From: Beijerinckiaceae bacterium
GTDB lineage: Bacteria; Bacteroidota; Bacteroidia; Chitinophagales; Chitinophagaceae
Reading direction: 5' to 3'
NCBI GenBank assembly: GCA_903970475.1
Contig: CAJCIQ010000104.1
Span: forward strand, 1 to 64,000
Length of the DNA stretch: 64,000 bases
Part shown: in pieces, positions 28,108 to 36,861 of the stretch
Numbering within the stretch: position 1 is the stretch's first letter
Layout: each line of letters starts with the position of its first letter
Made by a program: the position numbers and the translations under genes
Notes under the pieces: model-generated
Seen by the model: the letters and a program-made list of their open reading frames with translations, nothing else
What the model was told of the DNA's origin: nothing
Databases searched by the model: none

Positions 28108-29736
28108 TTATTTGAGGAGCCACATAGTTTGGTTGAGGTCATCAGCGCTGTACCCTTGATTGGAAAGCGCTTTTTGCCAGTTGGCTGCATTGGCTGTTTC
28201 TTCCACGAGCGGATAAGCCCAGCGGATAGGGATCACACCATTATTTCCAACACCAGAACCACCCTGGAAGGCAGGAACGCCCGTTCTCCTCCAGTTGTAG
28301 TAACCCTCGAAGCCGGAGTTCTCAAAGCAGGCAATATACTTCTGGAGAACGATCTGGTTGATGGCAGTAGTGGTGTTGGATGACAGTTTCACCCCAGCCT
28401 GGTTGTACCAGCTCGTGAAATTGAAGCTAACGGGATACGGTGCAACCTGGGTAACAGAGTTGGCTCCAGGAGGCAGGAAGTAAGCAGTGAACCCAGTCTT
28501 GGTAGTATCGATACCATAGAAGTTCATGGTTTCATTGATACCTTTCTTGTAGACAGTCTCTGCATTTCCTGTAATCCATCCACGCTCTATGGCTTCCGCG
28601 ATGTTGAACAACATTTCCTTATAACCAACAATCACCTGAGGCTCTCCGGTAAAGTTGGAATAATACCTGTTACGGTTAATGAAGCTGTACAATCCGGCAG
28701 AAGCATTTGCATACATATCACCTAATGCTTCTCCAGTGCTCGCGCCTATAAAGTATTTGAACTGAGCAGGCTGGGTTTCCGTTTTAGGTACAATGCCCCA
28801 GGCCGGTTCGCAAGTCACGAATACACGGGGGTCACTGATGTTGGTGAGGGCACTCACGTAGGTAGCGGCCATGTTGTAACGTCCGGCTATAGAACCGAAG
28901 TTCGAAGGGTTAAACGGATAGGTATTGTATGAATTAGTACCTCCGGGGTTGAATACGAATTCCATATCATCTGCCTGAGAGGTAAAGATGGGATATTTGC
29001 CGGGGTTGTTGAAGATATTGGCAAACTGGGCAGGTACCCCCAGGGTAGCGTCCGTTGCTTTATTGCTCAACGCAACCAGTACCCTCAACTTGAAGGAATT
29101 AACGGCTTTTTGCCATTTGGTCAAATCTCCTGCGTATAAATTGTCCTGAGAAGTAGACAGGGAGTTGTCATTGGCAGCGATCAATTGAGCCAGGTGTGTG
29201 TTGGCTGTATCCAGTTGATTCAACACATATAGGAAGACCTGTTCCTGGGAAGTGTAGGTCGGAGTGGGCTGGGAAGTAGACTGTAGCGCTTCCGTTTGAG
29301 GCACATCCCCATACATGGAAGTAAGGTTGTAATAATAAAACGCATCTATGAAACGACCAACAGCCTCGTAAGGGTTAACCGCATTGGCACCTCTTGAAAG
29401 GTTCTCTGTTTCCATTTGGTAAACGTTCTTCATCACCAGATAGGGATCAAAAGAACTGCTACCTGAAGTCCAGGAATAGATATTGTTACCGTAATAGTTA
29501 TAGTTCTGGCAATCGTACTGGTTCCATTGCTGAACCTGGCCCCAGGCTCCGTCTCCACCCAGGGATCCCTGATCGCCCTGACCGGCCAAATCGGCCAACA
29601 CAGTTCCCAGGATCAGCTGGGGAGGTACGCTGGTAGCTGCATTGGGGTTGGTTTCCAAGCTTTCGATCCTCTTATTACAGGAGACCGCCAGCATGGCACC
29701 CATCGCCAAAGTCATCATATATTTTGCTTGTTTCAT
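28108..29736 (-). CDS. SusD/RagB-like outer membrane lipoprotein
   Basis: A 542-residue lipoprotein with a lipobox ending at C20 (AMLAVSC). The early NPNAATSVPPQLILGTVLAD phrase and the overall pattern fit the SusD-like_2 branch, helical TPR-based proteins that cap the SusC channel and deliver ligand. The C-terminal EGYYNWRRTGVPAF phrase is typical. It follows the SusC-like gene by 29 nt. No glycoside hydrolase, peptidase or sulfatase gene is adjacent, so the ligand is undefined. Confidence 0.9.
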   Translation of the reverse strand: MKQAKYMMTLAMGAMLAVSCNKRIESLETNPNAATSVPPQLILGTVLADLAGQGDQGSLGGDGAWGQVQQWNQYDCQNYNYYGNNIYSWTSGSSSFDPYLVMKNVYQMETENLSRGANAVNPYEAVGRFIDAFYYYNLTSMYGDVPQTEALQSTSQPTPTYTSQEQVFLYVLNQLDTANTHLAQLIAANDNSLSTSQDNLYAGDLTKWQKAVNSFKLRVLVALSNKATDATLGVPAQFANIFNNPGKYPIFTSQADDMEFVFNPGGTNSYNTYPFNPSNFGSIAGRYNMAATYVSALTNISDPRVFVTCEPAWGIVPKTETQPAQFKYFIGASTGEALGDMYANASAGLYSFINRNRYYSNFTGEPQVIVGYKEMLFNIAEAIERGWITGNAETVYKKGINETMNFYGIDTTKTGFTAYFLPPGANSVTQVAPYPVSFNFTSWYNQAGVKLSSNTTTAINQIVLQKYIACFENSGFEGYYNWRRTGVPAFQGGSGVGNNGVIPIRWAYPLVEETANAANWQKALSNQGYSADDLNQTMWLLK

Positions 29737-29765
29737 AACTTTTCGAGCTTTTGCTTTCGGTTAAA

Positions 29766-32700
29766 TTAGAAGTTGACAGTCAGGTTGGCTCCAAAGCTGC
29801 GGGTTGTTGGCGTTTGAAGACCAGAACCGCTGTCCTGGGTATATTGGTCTACGTCCAGGTCCTTGTACTTGTTGGGGAAGAAGTACAACAGGTTCCTGCC
29901 CACCAGAGAAATACTGGCGCCCTGAATTTTGTTGATCTTCGTCCAGATAAAGGAAGGCAGATTATAAGTAAAGGTCACTTCCCTCAGTTTCACGTAAGTC
30001 TTGGAGATCATGTTCAGGTCAGGGATAGAAGCTGCGTTGTACACAAAGGGCTGCACCAGGCTCTTGGTAGTATTGGTAGCTTGCTTCAAAGCGCTGAAAT
30101 TGGTAATGTTCCCATTCTGGTCCAGGCTGATGGCTCCGCCTGTCAGGTTCACACCTTCGCCGGTATAAGCAGGTATGTTGGCCTGGTCGGAAGGACGTGC
30201 TACACCAATGGCACCGGAAGCAGCCTCAATATGGCGTCCGGCTTGTAAAGTTTTCAGACGCACATAATCTTCAATTACACCACCCACAAGTCCATCAAAC
30301 TGGAAGTGCAGGGAGAAATTCTTGTAGCTGAACGTGTTTATCAGACCCCATTGCCAGTTGGGATCGGAGTGCCCGTAAATCTTTTGAGCAGAAGAACCCA
30401 GATCAGAATAACGGTCATACACACCGGAGGTAGGATCTATGACCATTTGACCACTTGGGGTCCTTACGAAACCGTTTCCGTATACCACGTCCACACGACT
30501 TCCATTCTTTTCCCAGGGGCTGGGGCTTGAGTAGTTCACCCATACTTTTTTGTAGGTAGAGAAGTTGGCCGCAATGGTCCAGCTAAATCCGTGAGGATTG
30601 GTAAAAGGTTTGCCAGTCAGCACCGCTTCCCAACCATTGTTGGTATAAACGTTACCGTTAGTTTCAAGAGAGGAGTACCCAGTAGCTGAAGAATACTGCT
30701 GATCAACGATACCTGTATTCTTGTAATGGAAATGGGTAACATCCAATCCAATGCGGTTGTTTACGAAGCGGATATCACCACCGAATTCCGTTGCCTTACG
30801 GTCAGAGGTATAGATGGTGGGACTAACCACCTGGTCAGTATACTGGGCACTGCTCTGGCTGCCATAAGTAGGTTGCAGCGTGTAGGTAGATGCAAACTGG
30901 TAATTATTGGGGCCACCATAAGCAGATTGCCATACATATCCATAACCGTTAGCAGCGGGGACGCTGGCCAGATTGGGGGTGAACAGCGGAGAGGTACCAC
31001 CATCCTTACTTTCGGCATAGGACCCCTTCAATTTCAGGAAGGAGATCACCGTAGGAAGTTTCACATAATCGGACACAACGGTTGCCAGGTTGAAGGAGGG
31101 ATAGTAGTAAGTGTTCGTATTAGCGGGCAATGCAGAAGACTTATCCACACGACCAGTGATATTGGCCGTTACATAATCCTTATAACCCAGGTCCACAGAG
31201 TAATATGCGCTCAACACCAGCATTTTGGAGTTGAAACTGGTTCCCTGAACTGGATTGAGGGAGTTCGAGAAAGCATAAACACCAGGTACGCTCAGGTAGT
31301 TGGTGGATTCGAAATTGGACATGAAGTTGAACTCACGGGCAGTACCACCGGCCAAGGCTACCAGGTTCAGGAAGCCAAGCAGGTCATTTTTATGGTAACG
31401 AGCCTGGAAATCTTCGTAGGTATCAATCAAAGAGCGATTGTCTTGCCTATAATCCCCTTGACGCAAGGGTCTTCCATAAGCACCAGCGGAATAAGGCATC
31501 TTCTCCGTGTTGGTCATGTCGTAGGCAGTCAAGCTAGGCCTGAACTGGAAGTCAATGCTGGGGCTCAGTTTATAATTCAGGGATATATAACCATATTCGT
31601 TGTTCTGGTAGTGTCCCCTCAACCATTGTTCAGACATGAACCAGGGATTGTTATAGCGGTAGTATTCTTCGTAATTCTGTTGAATACCCACTTTACCAGG
31701 CTGCCAATAGTTCTTCATGGAGTTGATAGACCAGTCAGCACCACCCCAGATAATGATGTTATAGATAATGCTGTTAGGACCATAATCCACGTCAGGTACG
31801 TTAGGCGTAGATTGACGGCTGTAGTTGATATAACCACTTACCGTAAAATTCTTGGACACCCTATGTGTCAGACTCAAGGTGAAATTGGAATTACTTAATT
31901 GCGTATTAGGCACGATCCCTTTGTTATAGGTATTGCCCACGGACATACGGAAATCGGTCTTTTCCGAAGAAGAACTCAGCGATAAGCTATTGGAATAAAG
32001 TTGTCCGGCCTGGAGGAAGTTCTTCAGGTTGTCCTTACCCCGGGCAATCCAGGGAGTGGGTTGAACGTGACCGGTATAGGTGCTACCGTCAGCAAAAGTC
32101 GTCGTATAGTTCGTACCTGGATTGTAAGCACCATCATACTGAGGCAACATTTGGCCTGTACCGAACTTGGGCCCCCAGATATCGTAATCATAGTCATTGA
32201 TACCAACCCCTACTGCACCATTACCAAAATAGGACTCGGGGCTGGATCCACCACCACCGAAGGCGTATTTACCATTGTCTCCAGGACCATATTCATCCTG
32301 GTACTTAGGCAGGGCAATGAAACCCTTATTGATCTGGGCACTACTGTTAAAGGTAACATTCCAACCCCTTTTGTCCTTAGAGCCTTTTTTGGTGTTGATG
32401 ATGATGGCACCGTTCTTACCCTGGAACCCGTACAACGCAGCGGCGTTAGGTCCTTTCAGGATGGTAAAGGACTCGATGTCGTCAGGGTTGATATTGTACG
32501 TATCAGAACTCAAAGGAACCCCATCAACCACAAACAGGGGACGGTCAATGGAAGCATTCTCACCACGCATGATCACCACAGGAGAGTGGCCGATTTCAGG
32601 CGTAATGTTTACTTCCAGGCCAGCGGCAACTCCTTTCAGGGAGTTAAGGGGATCTGGTTCCCTGGCTTTGGTGAATTGAGCGGCATCCACTGTTTGCAGG

Positions 32701-33068
32701 GCATAACCCAGGGTCCTGGTTTCTTTTTTAATACCAGTAGCCGTTACCACTACCTCATTCAGTACCCTGGAGTTGGTTTCCAGCTTTATAACCAGCAAAT
32801 CGGCGCCAGCGGTCTTTACTTCTTGGCTTATGAAGCCTACCCCAGAGAATACCAAGGTAGTGCCATTCTCAGCATGGATGTGGAAGACCCCATTATCATC
32901 CGTATTCACTCCTTTGGCTTTTCCCTTAATCAAGACGGCAATGCCAGGGAGGGGCTTTCCGTCCAAAGCGGAGAGTACCTTGCCCTCGACCAAGGTTTGT
33001 GCTCTTAATAAAAAAGGTACCAACAGCGAGAAGAGCATCAAGGCTGTCGAACATGCAATTTTTCTCAT
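29766..33068 (-). CDS. SusC/RagA-family TonB-linked outer membrane transporter
   Basis: An 1100-residue transporter. It has a signal peptide, a CarboxypepD-like domain (VEGKVLSALDGKPLPGIAVL), and the SusC-specific plug with LNEVVVTATGIKKETRTLGY, NSLKGVAAGLEV and DDIESFTILKGPNAAALYG. A large 22-strand barrel ends in SFGANLTVNF. It pairs with the SusD-like gene downstream to import an oligomer through TonB energy. A near-consensus -7 element (TACTTTCG) lies at 33106-33113, and candidate operator half-sites surround it. Confidence 0.95.
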   Translation of the reverse strand: MRKIACSTALMLFSLLVPFLLRAQTLVEGKVLSALDGKPLPGIAVLIKGKAKGVNTDDNGVFHIHAENGTTLVFSGVGFISQEVKTAGADLLVIKLETNSRVLNEVVVTATGIKKETRTLGYALQTVDAAQFTKAREPDPLNSLKGVAAGLEVNITPEIGHSPVVIMRGENASIDRPLFVVDGVPLSSDTYNINPDDIESFTILKGPNAAALYGFQGKNGAIIINTKKGSKDKRGWNVTFNSSAQINKGFIALPKYQDEYGPGDNGKYAFGGGGSSPESYFGNGAVGVGINDYDYDIWGPKFGTGQMLPQYDGAYNPGTNYTTTFADGSTYTGHVQPTPWIARGKDNLKNFLQAGQLYSNSLSLSSSSEKTDFRMSVGNTYNKGIVPNTQLSNSNFTLSLTHRVSKNFTVSGYINYSRQSTPNVPDVDYGPNSIIYNIIIWGGADWSINSMKNYWQPGKVGIQQNYEEYYRYNNPWFMSEQWLRGHYQNNEYGYISLNYKLSPSIDFQFRPSLTAYDMTNTEKMPYSAGAYGRPLRQGDYRQDNRSLIDTYEDFQARYHKNDLLGFLNLVALAGGTAREFNFMSNFESTNYLSVPGVYAFSNSLNPVQGTSFNSKMLVLSAYYSVDLGYKDYVTANITGRVDKSSALPANTNTYYYPSFNLATVVSDYVKLPTVISFLKLKGSYAESKDGGTSPLFTPNLASVPAANGYGYVWQSAYGGPNNYQFASTYTLQPTYGSQSSAQYTDQVVSPTIYTSDRKATEFGGDIRFVNNRIGLDVTHFHYKNTGIVDQQYSSATGYSSLETNGNVYTNNGWEAVLTGKPFTNPHGFSWTIAANFSTYKKVWVNYSSPSPWEKNGSRVDVVYGNGFVRTPSGQMVIDPTSGVYDRYSDLGSSAQKIYGHSDPNWQWGLINTFSYKNFSLHFQFDGLVGGVIEDYVRLKTLQAGRHIEAASGAIGVARPSDQANIPAYTGEGVNLTGGAISLDQNGNITNFSALKQATNTTKSLVQPFVYNAASIPDLNMISKTYVKLREVTFTYNLPSFIWTKINKIQGASISLVGRNLLYFFPNKYKDLDVDQYTQDSGSGLQTPTTRSFGANLTVNF

Positions 33069-33105
33069 AATAAATGTAGTTTATGACAGTAGGAACTTTA
33101 CGCCG

Positions 33106-33113
33106 CGAAAGTA
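33106..33113 (-). promoter_or_regulatory. Promoter -7 element of the susCD-like operon
   Basis: TACTTTCG on the minus strand, one mismatch to TAnnTTTG, is 37 nt before the ATG at 33068. The predicted leader is about 30 nt. Confidence 0.4.
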
Positions 33114-33129
33114 AAATGGATAGTTAAAC

Positions 33130-33325
33130 TAAACTTTAAGTTTAGGTTAGGTAAACTTTAAATAATCATTAACACATACTTGGAATAGGTAAATAGCTGG
33201 GCATTAAGGAGAAAGAAGGGAACTTTTCCTATGAAGGACGGATGGGGAGATAAAGTTAATGGACTAAACCTACCAAGTCAAAAAAGCAGCTTTAAGGAAA
33301 GATTAAGTTTAGATGAGGTAAACTT
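33130..33325. promoter_or_regulatory. Clustered TAAACTT half-sites upstream of the susC-like gene
   Basis: Five copies of TAAACTT or its complement occur at 33130-33136, 33138-33144, 33152-33158, 33305-33311 and 33319-33325. Two are arranged as AAGTTTA-N7-TAAACTT within a 26-nt direct repeat with only a few differences (33138-33163 and 33305-33330). The proximal cluster falls at the -33 region of the susC promoter. This looks like an operator with a second upstream site. Confidence 0.55.
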
Positions 33326-33427
33326 TAATTTAGTATCAGAACGCAAGTTTGGCACAATTTTAAATGAACGTTCAATTAAAAAAGGGGCGCTACCTAAAAT
33401 GGGTCCTGACTAAAATGAGCCTTGGCT

Positions 33428-33491
33428 AAAAAGGGTGGTGCCTGTTTTAAAATGTGGAAAAAACCATCTTAAAACAGACACCACCCTTTTT
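33428..33491. repeat. Long hairpin H3 (conserved-loop family) with T tracts on both sides
   Basis: Arms 33428-33454 and 33465-33491 pair over 27 positions with two A-C mismatches that become G-U wobbles on the minus strand. The loop region is GTGGAAAAAAC. T runs close the hairpin on both strands, so it could act as a bidirectional terminator. The flanking 33164-33600 stretch otherwise shows only chance ORFs. Confidence 0.7.
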
Positions 33492-33607
33492 ATTCTCTCC
33501 ATCCCCGCTAAGTCCCGGCAATTATTTCACTGAAAAAAAGCCTCGGCATGCATAATTAATTCCACACCGTAAAGGCGCGAAGGCTCGGCGCCAGAAAAAA
33601 TTTGCAC

Positions 33608-33637
33608 AAAAAAAAGAGCCCCGTAGAAACGGAGCTC
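33608..33637 (-). terminator. Strong intrinsic terminator on the minus strand
   Basis: A nine-pair stem on the minus strand (GAGCTCCGT with ACGGGGCTC, one wobble) and TTCT loop are followed by eight T residues (A tract 33608-33615). No annotated minus-strand gene lies upstream before 34302, so it marks the end of an otherwise unrecognised transcript. Confidence 0.8.
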
Positions 33638-33676
33638 GTGAGACATGAGAAAATCTAACGTATGAGTCGTTTATTA

Positions 33677-33748
33677 TTATTTGAGGATGGTAAAGTACGC
33701 TGTATCTGAGTTCTGCGGTACAAAACTGCCCTCAAAATATAAAGGCAT
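33677..33748 (-). CDS. Possible 23-residue small protein
   Basis: An ATG at 33748 opens a 23-codon frame beginning MPLYFEGSFVPQ and ending YFTILK, closed by three in-frame TAA stops in a row. It lies centrally in the candidate transcript at 33608-33796, about 48 nt from the predicted 5' end. There is no clear ribosome binding site, which is normal for Bacteroidetes. The same bases contribute to predicted RNA pairing, so coding and structural roles compete as explanations. Confidence 0.35.
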   Translation of the reverse strand: MPLYFEGSFVPQNSDTAYFTILK

Positions 33749-33801
33749 TCTTAAGAGAACATGATGTTATTGTTATAACACAAAAAAATCGGGTTCAGGG
33801 G

Positions 33802-33809
33802 CAAAGTTA
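33802..33809 (-). promoter_or_regulatory. Promoter -7 element of the candidate small transcript
   Basis: TAACTTTG on the minus strand is an exact TAnnTTTG match. A TTTCG about 16 nt further upstream may serve as a degenerate -33 element. Confidence 0.55.
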
Positions 33810-33829
33810 GAGAACCTAAATAAAACGAA

Positions 33830-34277
33830 ATGCTAATTTCCCCGGGTTATCTGCTTTTTTTAGCTTTTTTATGCAAATTCCCATTCACCACCTTCTATTG
33901 CCTCTCTTCCTCAAAATCTGCCATATATTTTATGAATTTCCCTCCCAGGGTACATTAATTTTTCTTAATATACCACAGCCCCCCTTACGGCACACCATAG
34001 CCGCATTTCAGCCTGTTAAAAGGACCGCAACCAGGCTTTCGGGAGCTGTAGACATACCGCTCCGTAAGAATACGGTGCGGGCATGAGGATACTTGCTTAA
34101 GGAAAACTATGAACGATTGTTATAATCATCATCAATGGTGGTGGATATCGGATTAATAACCCGGAGAAAACCGGTTGGAAGGAGATATATACAAATAAAT
34201 TGAACATTTATTACCTCAGTTTGAACACAGAATTAAATAATTGTAAAAGAATCTGGAGGGGGCCTCCCAATAAAAGC
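33830..34277. other. Gene-free stretch before the DUF47 gene
   Basis: An AT-rich region with only short chance ORFs (for example 33871-34086 on the plus strand, which lacks any recognisable motif). I see no hairpin with a U tract and no repeat here. Confidence 0.4.
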
Positions 34278-34285
34278 TATTTTTG
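34278..34285 (+). promoter_or_regulatory. Promoter -7 element of the phosphate transport operon
   Basis: TATTTTTG (exact TAnnTTTG) lies 17 nt before the ATG at 34303. Confidence 0.5.
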
Positions 34286-34302
34286 CGCAAAATTTGCACG
34301 GT

Positions 34303-34950
34303 ATGGGGTTGAACTCTTTTGCAAAAATATTCATGCCTAAGGACAAGGTTTTCTATAATCTGTTTGAGGAAGTGGCGCACAATGTGCAAAAGATGGGGGA
34401 AAAGCTGGTGAGTGTAGTCAATGAGCCCGATTTTGATGTCAGGGATAGTATGATCCGCGACCTGGAAGACATGGAACACGTCAATGATGAGTTCACCCAC
34501 AGGATCTTTACCGAACTAGGAAGAAATTTCATTACGCCCTTTGACAGGGAAGACATCCACTACCTGGCGACGGCCCTGGACGATGTAGCGGATAATATAT
34601 ATGGCTCCGCCAAAAAGATCAATTTCTATAGGGTAGATCCCAGTGATCCAGGTATTAAGAAGCTGGCCGGCCTTATTGAACAAGGGTGTGGAGAGCTAAA
34701 AAATGCCGTTCTGGAACTACGCAACATGAAGAACCTCCGCAAAATCACCGATGCTTTAGTCCGTATCAACAGCCTGGAAAACCAGGCGGACGATGTATAC
34801 GATACCAGCATTCAGCGCTTATTTGCCACAGAGAATGACGCCAAAGAAGTCATTAAAAAAAGAGATATCTTCCAGGTATTGGAACTGGCAACCGACAAGT
34901 GTGAAGATGTGGCTAATGTGATTGAATCCATCATCGTCAAATACGCATAG
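34303..34950 (+). CDS. DUF47 family phosphate transport regulator (PhoU-like)
   Basis: A 215-residue all-helical protein with two PhoU-like three-helix bundles; the motif FDREDIHYLATALDDVADNI carries the conserved acidic metal-binding pattern. DUF47 proteins are encoded beside PiT transporters and are thought to regulate them. I start at the ATG at 34303 rather than the in-frame TTG at 34294. The PiT gene begins 7 nt downstream, so this is an operon. Confidence 0.92.
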   Translation: MGLNSFAKIFMPKDKVFYNLFEEVAHNVQKMGEKLVSVVNEPDFDVRDSMIRDLEDMEHVNDEFTHRIFTELGRNFITPFDREDIHYLATALDDVADNIYGSAKKINFYRVDPSDPGIKKLAGLIEQGCGELKNAVLELRNMKNLRKITDALVRINSLENQADDVYDTSIQRLFATENDAKEVIKKRDIFQVLELATDKCEDVANVIESIIVKYA

Positions 34951-34957
34951 ACAGGCA

Positions 34958-35950
34958 ATGACCTTATTGATCATCATTATTGTACTGGCCGTTATATTTG
35001 ATTATATCAACGGTTTCCACGATGCAGCCAACTCTATTGCGACCATAGTTTCCACCAAGGTGTTGACCCCCTTCCAAGCGGTACTATGGGCGGCCTTGTT
35101 CAACTTTATCGCATTCTTCATATTCCGGGAACATAAGGTGGCTAATACCATAGCCAAAACCATATACGAACAATATATAGACCTGCATGTTATTCTTGCA
35201 GGTATTATTGCGGCCATTATATGGAACCTGTTCACCTGGTGGTATGGGATTCCTTCCAGCTCCTCCCATACCTTGATAGGAGGATTCATCGGAGCGGCCT
35301 TGGCAAAAGTAGGCTCCTGGAAAGTGGTCATTATGGCCAACCTGATCAAAACCGTCTCTTTCATCTTCCTTTCTCCCATCATAGGTATGACCCTGGCCTT
35401 CCTGATCACGCTGATTATCGTCTGGACTTCAAGGAAGACCAATCCTTATAAGGCTGACCGTTGGTTCAGGCGCCTTCAGTTATGTTCATCTGCTGCCTTC
35501 AGTTTAGGGCATGGAGGTAACGATGCGCAGAAAGTCATGGGCTTGATCGCTGTTGCCTTGGCCTATCAGAAAGGCGTAAAGTTTAATATAGCCGACATGC
35601 CCACCTGGGTGCCGATTGTATGTTACTCGGCCATAGCGTTAGGCACGATGAGCGGCGGTTGGAAGATTGTAAAAACAATGGGTACCAGGATAACCAAAGT
35701 AACGCCACTGGAAGGGGTTGCGGCTGAAACCGCGGGTGCAGCCACCCTAATCCTCACGGAACAACTGGGCATACCCGTATCAACTACACATACCATCGCA
35801 GGCGCCATCATGGGTGTGGGTGCGACAAAACGATTGAGCGCTGTGCGCTGGGGAGTCACCGTCAATATCCTCTGGGCCTGGATACTCACCATTCCCGTCA
35901 GCGCGCTCCTGGCCTCAGGAATCTATATGATCCTCCGGCTGTTTTTTTAG
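34958..35950 (+). CDS. PiT family inorganic phosphate transporter
   Basis: A 330-residue low-affinity, cation-coupled phosphate permease with about ten membrane helices. Both halves of the inverted duplication carry the GxNDAxx family signature: GFHDAANSIAT near the N-terminus and GHGGNDAQKVMG in the middle. The motifs SSSHTLIGG and VSTTHTIAG also match. The start at 34958 (MTLLIIIIVLAV) gives the usual first helix. It is co-transcribed with the DUF47 gene. Confidence 0.94.
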   Translation: MTLLIIIIVLAVIFDYINGFHDAANSIATIVSTKVLTPFQAVLWAALFNFIAFFIFREHKVANTIAKTIYEQYIDLHVILAGIIAAIIWNLFTWWYGIPSSSSHTLIGGFIGAALAKVGSWKVVIMANLIKTVSFIFLSPIIGMTLAFLITLIIVWTSRKTNPYKADRWFRRLQLCSSAAFSLGHGGNDAQKVMGLIAVALAYQKGVKFNIADMPTWVPIVCYSAIALGTMSGGWKIVKTMGTRITKVTPLEGVAAETAGAATLILTEQLGIPVSTTHTIAGAIMGVGATKRLSAVRWGVTVNILWAWILTIPVSALLASGIYMILRLFF

Positions 35951-35980
35951 TTATATTGCCACCCCAAATAGGAACACGAT

Positions 35981-36844
35981 ATGAAGGGGATTATATTAGC
36001 AGGAGGATCAGGCACAAGACTGCATCCAATCACCTATGCCATTAGCAAGCAGATCATGCCTATCTATGATAAGCCCATGATCTATTATCCATTATCCACG
36101 CTCATGATGGCAGGCATAAAGGAAATCCTGATCATTTCTACTCCTCACGATCTACCCATGTTCAAGAGACTATTAGGGGATGGGAGCCAACTCGGATTAT
36201 CCTTTTCATATGAGGAACAAGCGGTGCCTAATGGATTAGCACAAGCTTTTGTCATAGGAGCATCTTTCATTGGCAAAGACAGTGTGGCGCTGGTTCTGGG
36301 GGATAATATTTTCTATGGGGCAGGATTAGGCAACCTTTTATCTAAGAATACAGACCCGGTCGGCGGTATCGTCTATGCATATCACGTCAGTGACCCCGAA
36401 CGTTACGGAGTGGTTTCCTTCGATGAGCATATGAAGGCCGTATCCATTGAAGAAAAGCCTAAAAGTCCCAAAAGCAATTATGCTGTTCCTGGGCTTTATT
36501 TCTACGACAACGAGGTCGTACAAATAGCGAAGGACCTGAAACCTTCTGCCAGGGGAGAGTATGAAATTACCGATGTCAATAAAGTTTACCTGGAAGCGGG
36601 GAAACTGAAAGTCTCCATTTTAGATAGGGGAACGGCCTGGCTGGATACAGGAACCTTCGATTCCCTCATGCAAGCTTCTCAATTTGTTCAGGTCATTGAG
36701 CAAAGGCAAGGGATTAAAATTGCCTGTATAGAGGAAATAGCCTGGAGAAAAGGCTTCATCCAAACCGAACAGCTCATTCGTATTGCCCAACCCTTATTAA
36801 AGAGCGGTTATGGTCAATACCTCATGCGGCTGATTGAAAAATAA
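35981..36844 (+). CDS. rfbA: Glucose-1-phosphate thymidylyltransferase
   Basis: A 287-residue RmlA that makes dTDP-glucose, the first step to dTDP-rhamnose and other deoxysugars. The nucleotidyltransferase signature [17 protein letters not shown] opens the protein, and [11 protein letters not shown] holds the metal-binding Asp. The length matches RmlA rather than GlmU. The remaining rfbBCD genes are not in the window. galE follows after 17 nt, so sugar nucleotide supply for surface glycans is the common theme. Confidence 0.93.
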   Translation: MKGIILAGGSGTRLHPITYAISKQIMPIYDKPMIYYPLSTLMMAGIKEILIISTPHDLPMFKRLLGDGSQLGLSFSYEEQAVPNGLAQAFVIGASFIGKDSVALVLGDNIFYGAGLGNLLSKNTDPVGGIVYAYHVSDPERYGVVSFDEHMKAVSIEEKPKSPKSNYAVPGLYFYDNEVVQIAKDLKPSARGEYEITDVNKVYLEAGKLKVSILDRGTAWLDTGTFDSLMQASQFVQVIEQRQGIKIACIEEIAWRKGFIQTEQLIRIAQPLLKSGYGQYLMRLIEK

Positions 36845-36861
36845 AATAACTTTACCTGGCT

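Larger units (their letters stand above)
33608..33796 (-). ncRNA. Candidate independent ~190-nt transcript, with a 23-codon ORF
   Basis: A perfect -7 element (TAACTTTG, 33802-33809) and a strong terminator (33608-33637) bound about 190 nt on the minus strand in a 1.2-kb gene-free region. Within it TTTGAGG and CCTCAAA can close a stem around an AGTTTTG/CAGAACT hairpin (one wobble). It could be a structured regulatory RNA, a small mRNA, or both. I do not recognise it as 6S, tmRNA or RNase P; it is too short for the last two. Confidence 0.5.

Noticed and set aside
30726-31898. 390-codon plus-strand ORF
   Set aside because: It is antisense to the SusC-like gene, whose domains are unambiguous in the other frame; the translation is low-complexity and has no motif.
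32001-33008. 335-codon plus-strand ORF
   Set aside because: Also antisense to the SusC-like gene, over its plug and N-terminal domain; no family-like features.
33231-33413. 60-codon plus-strand ORF upstream of susC
   Set aside because: It runs through the candidate operator repeat and shows no motif or promoter; a chance frame is more likely.
33608-33796. Candidate transcript considered as 6S RNA, tmRNA or RNase P RNA
   Set aside because: Too short for tmRNA or RNase P and no tRNA-like ends; for 6S I could not identify the long rod with a central bubble.
33871-34086. 71-codon plus-strand ORF
   Set aside because: Low-complexity composition in an AT-rich gap, with no promoter element and no recognisable protein feature.
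34294-34302. TTG start for the DUF47 gene
   Set aside because: An ATG follows three codons later and matches the usual family N-terminus.
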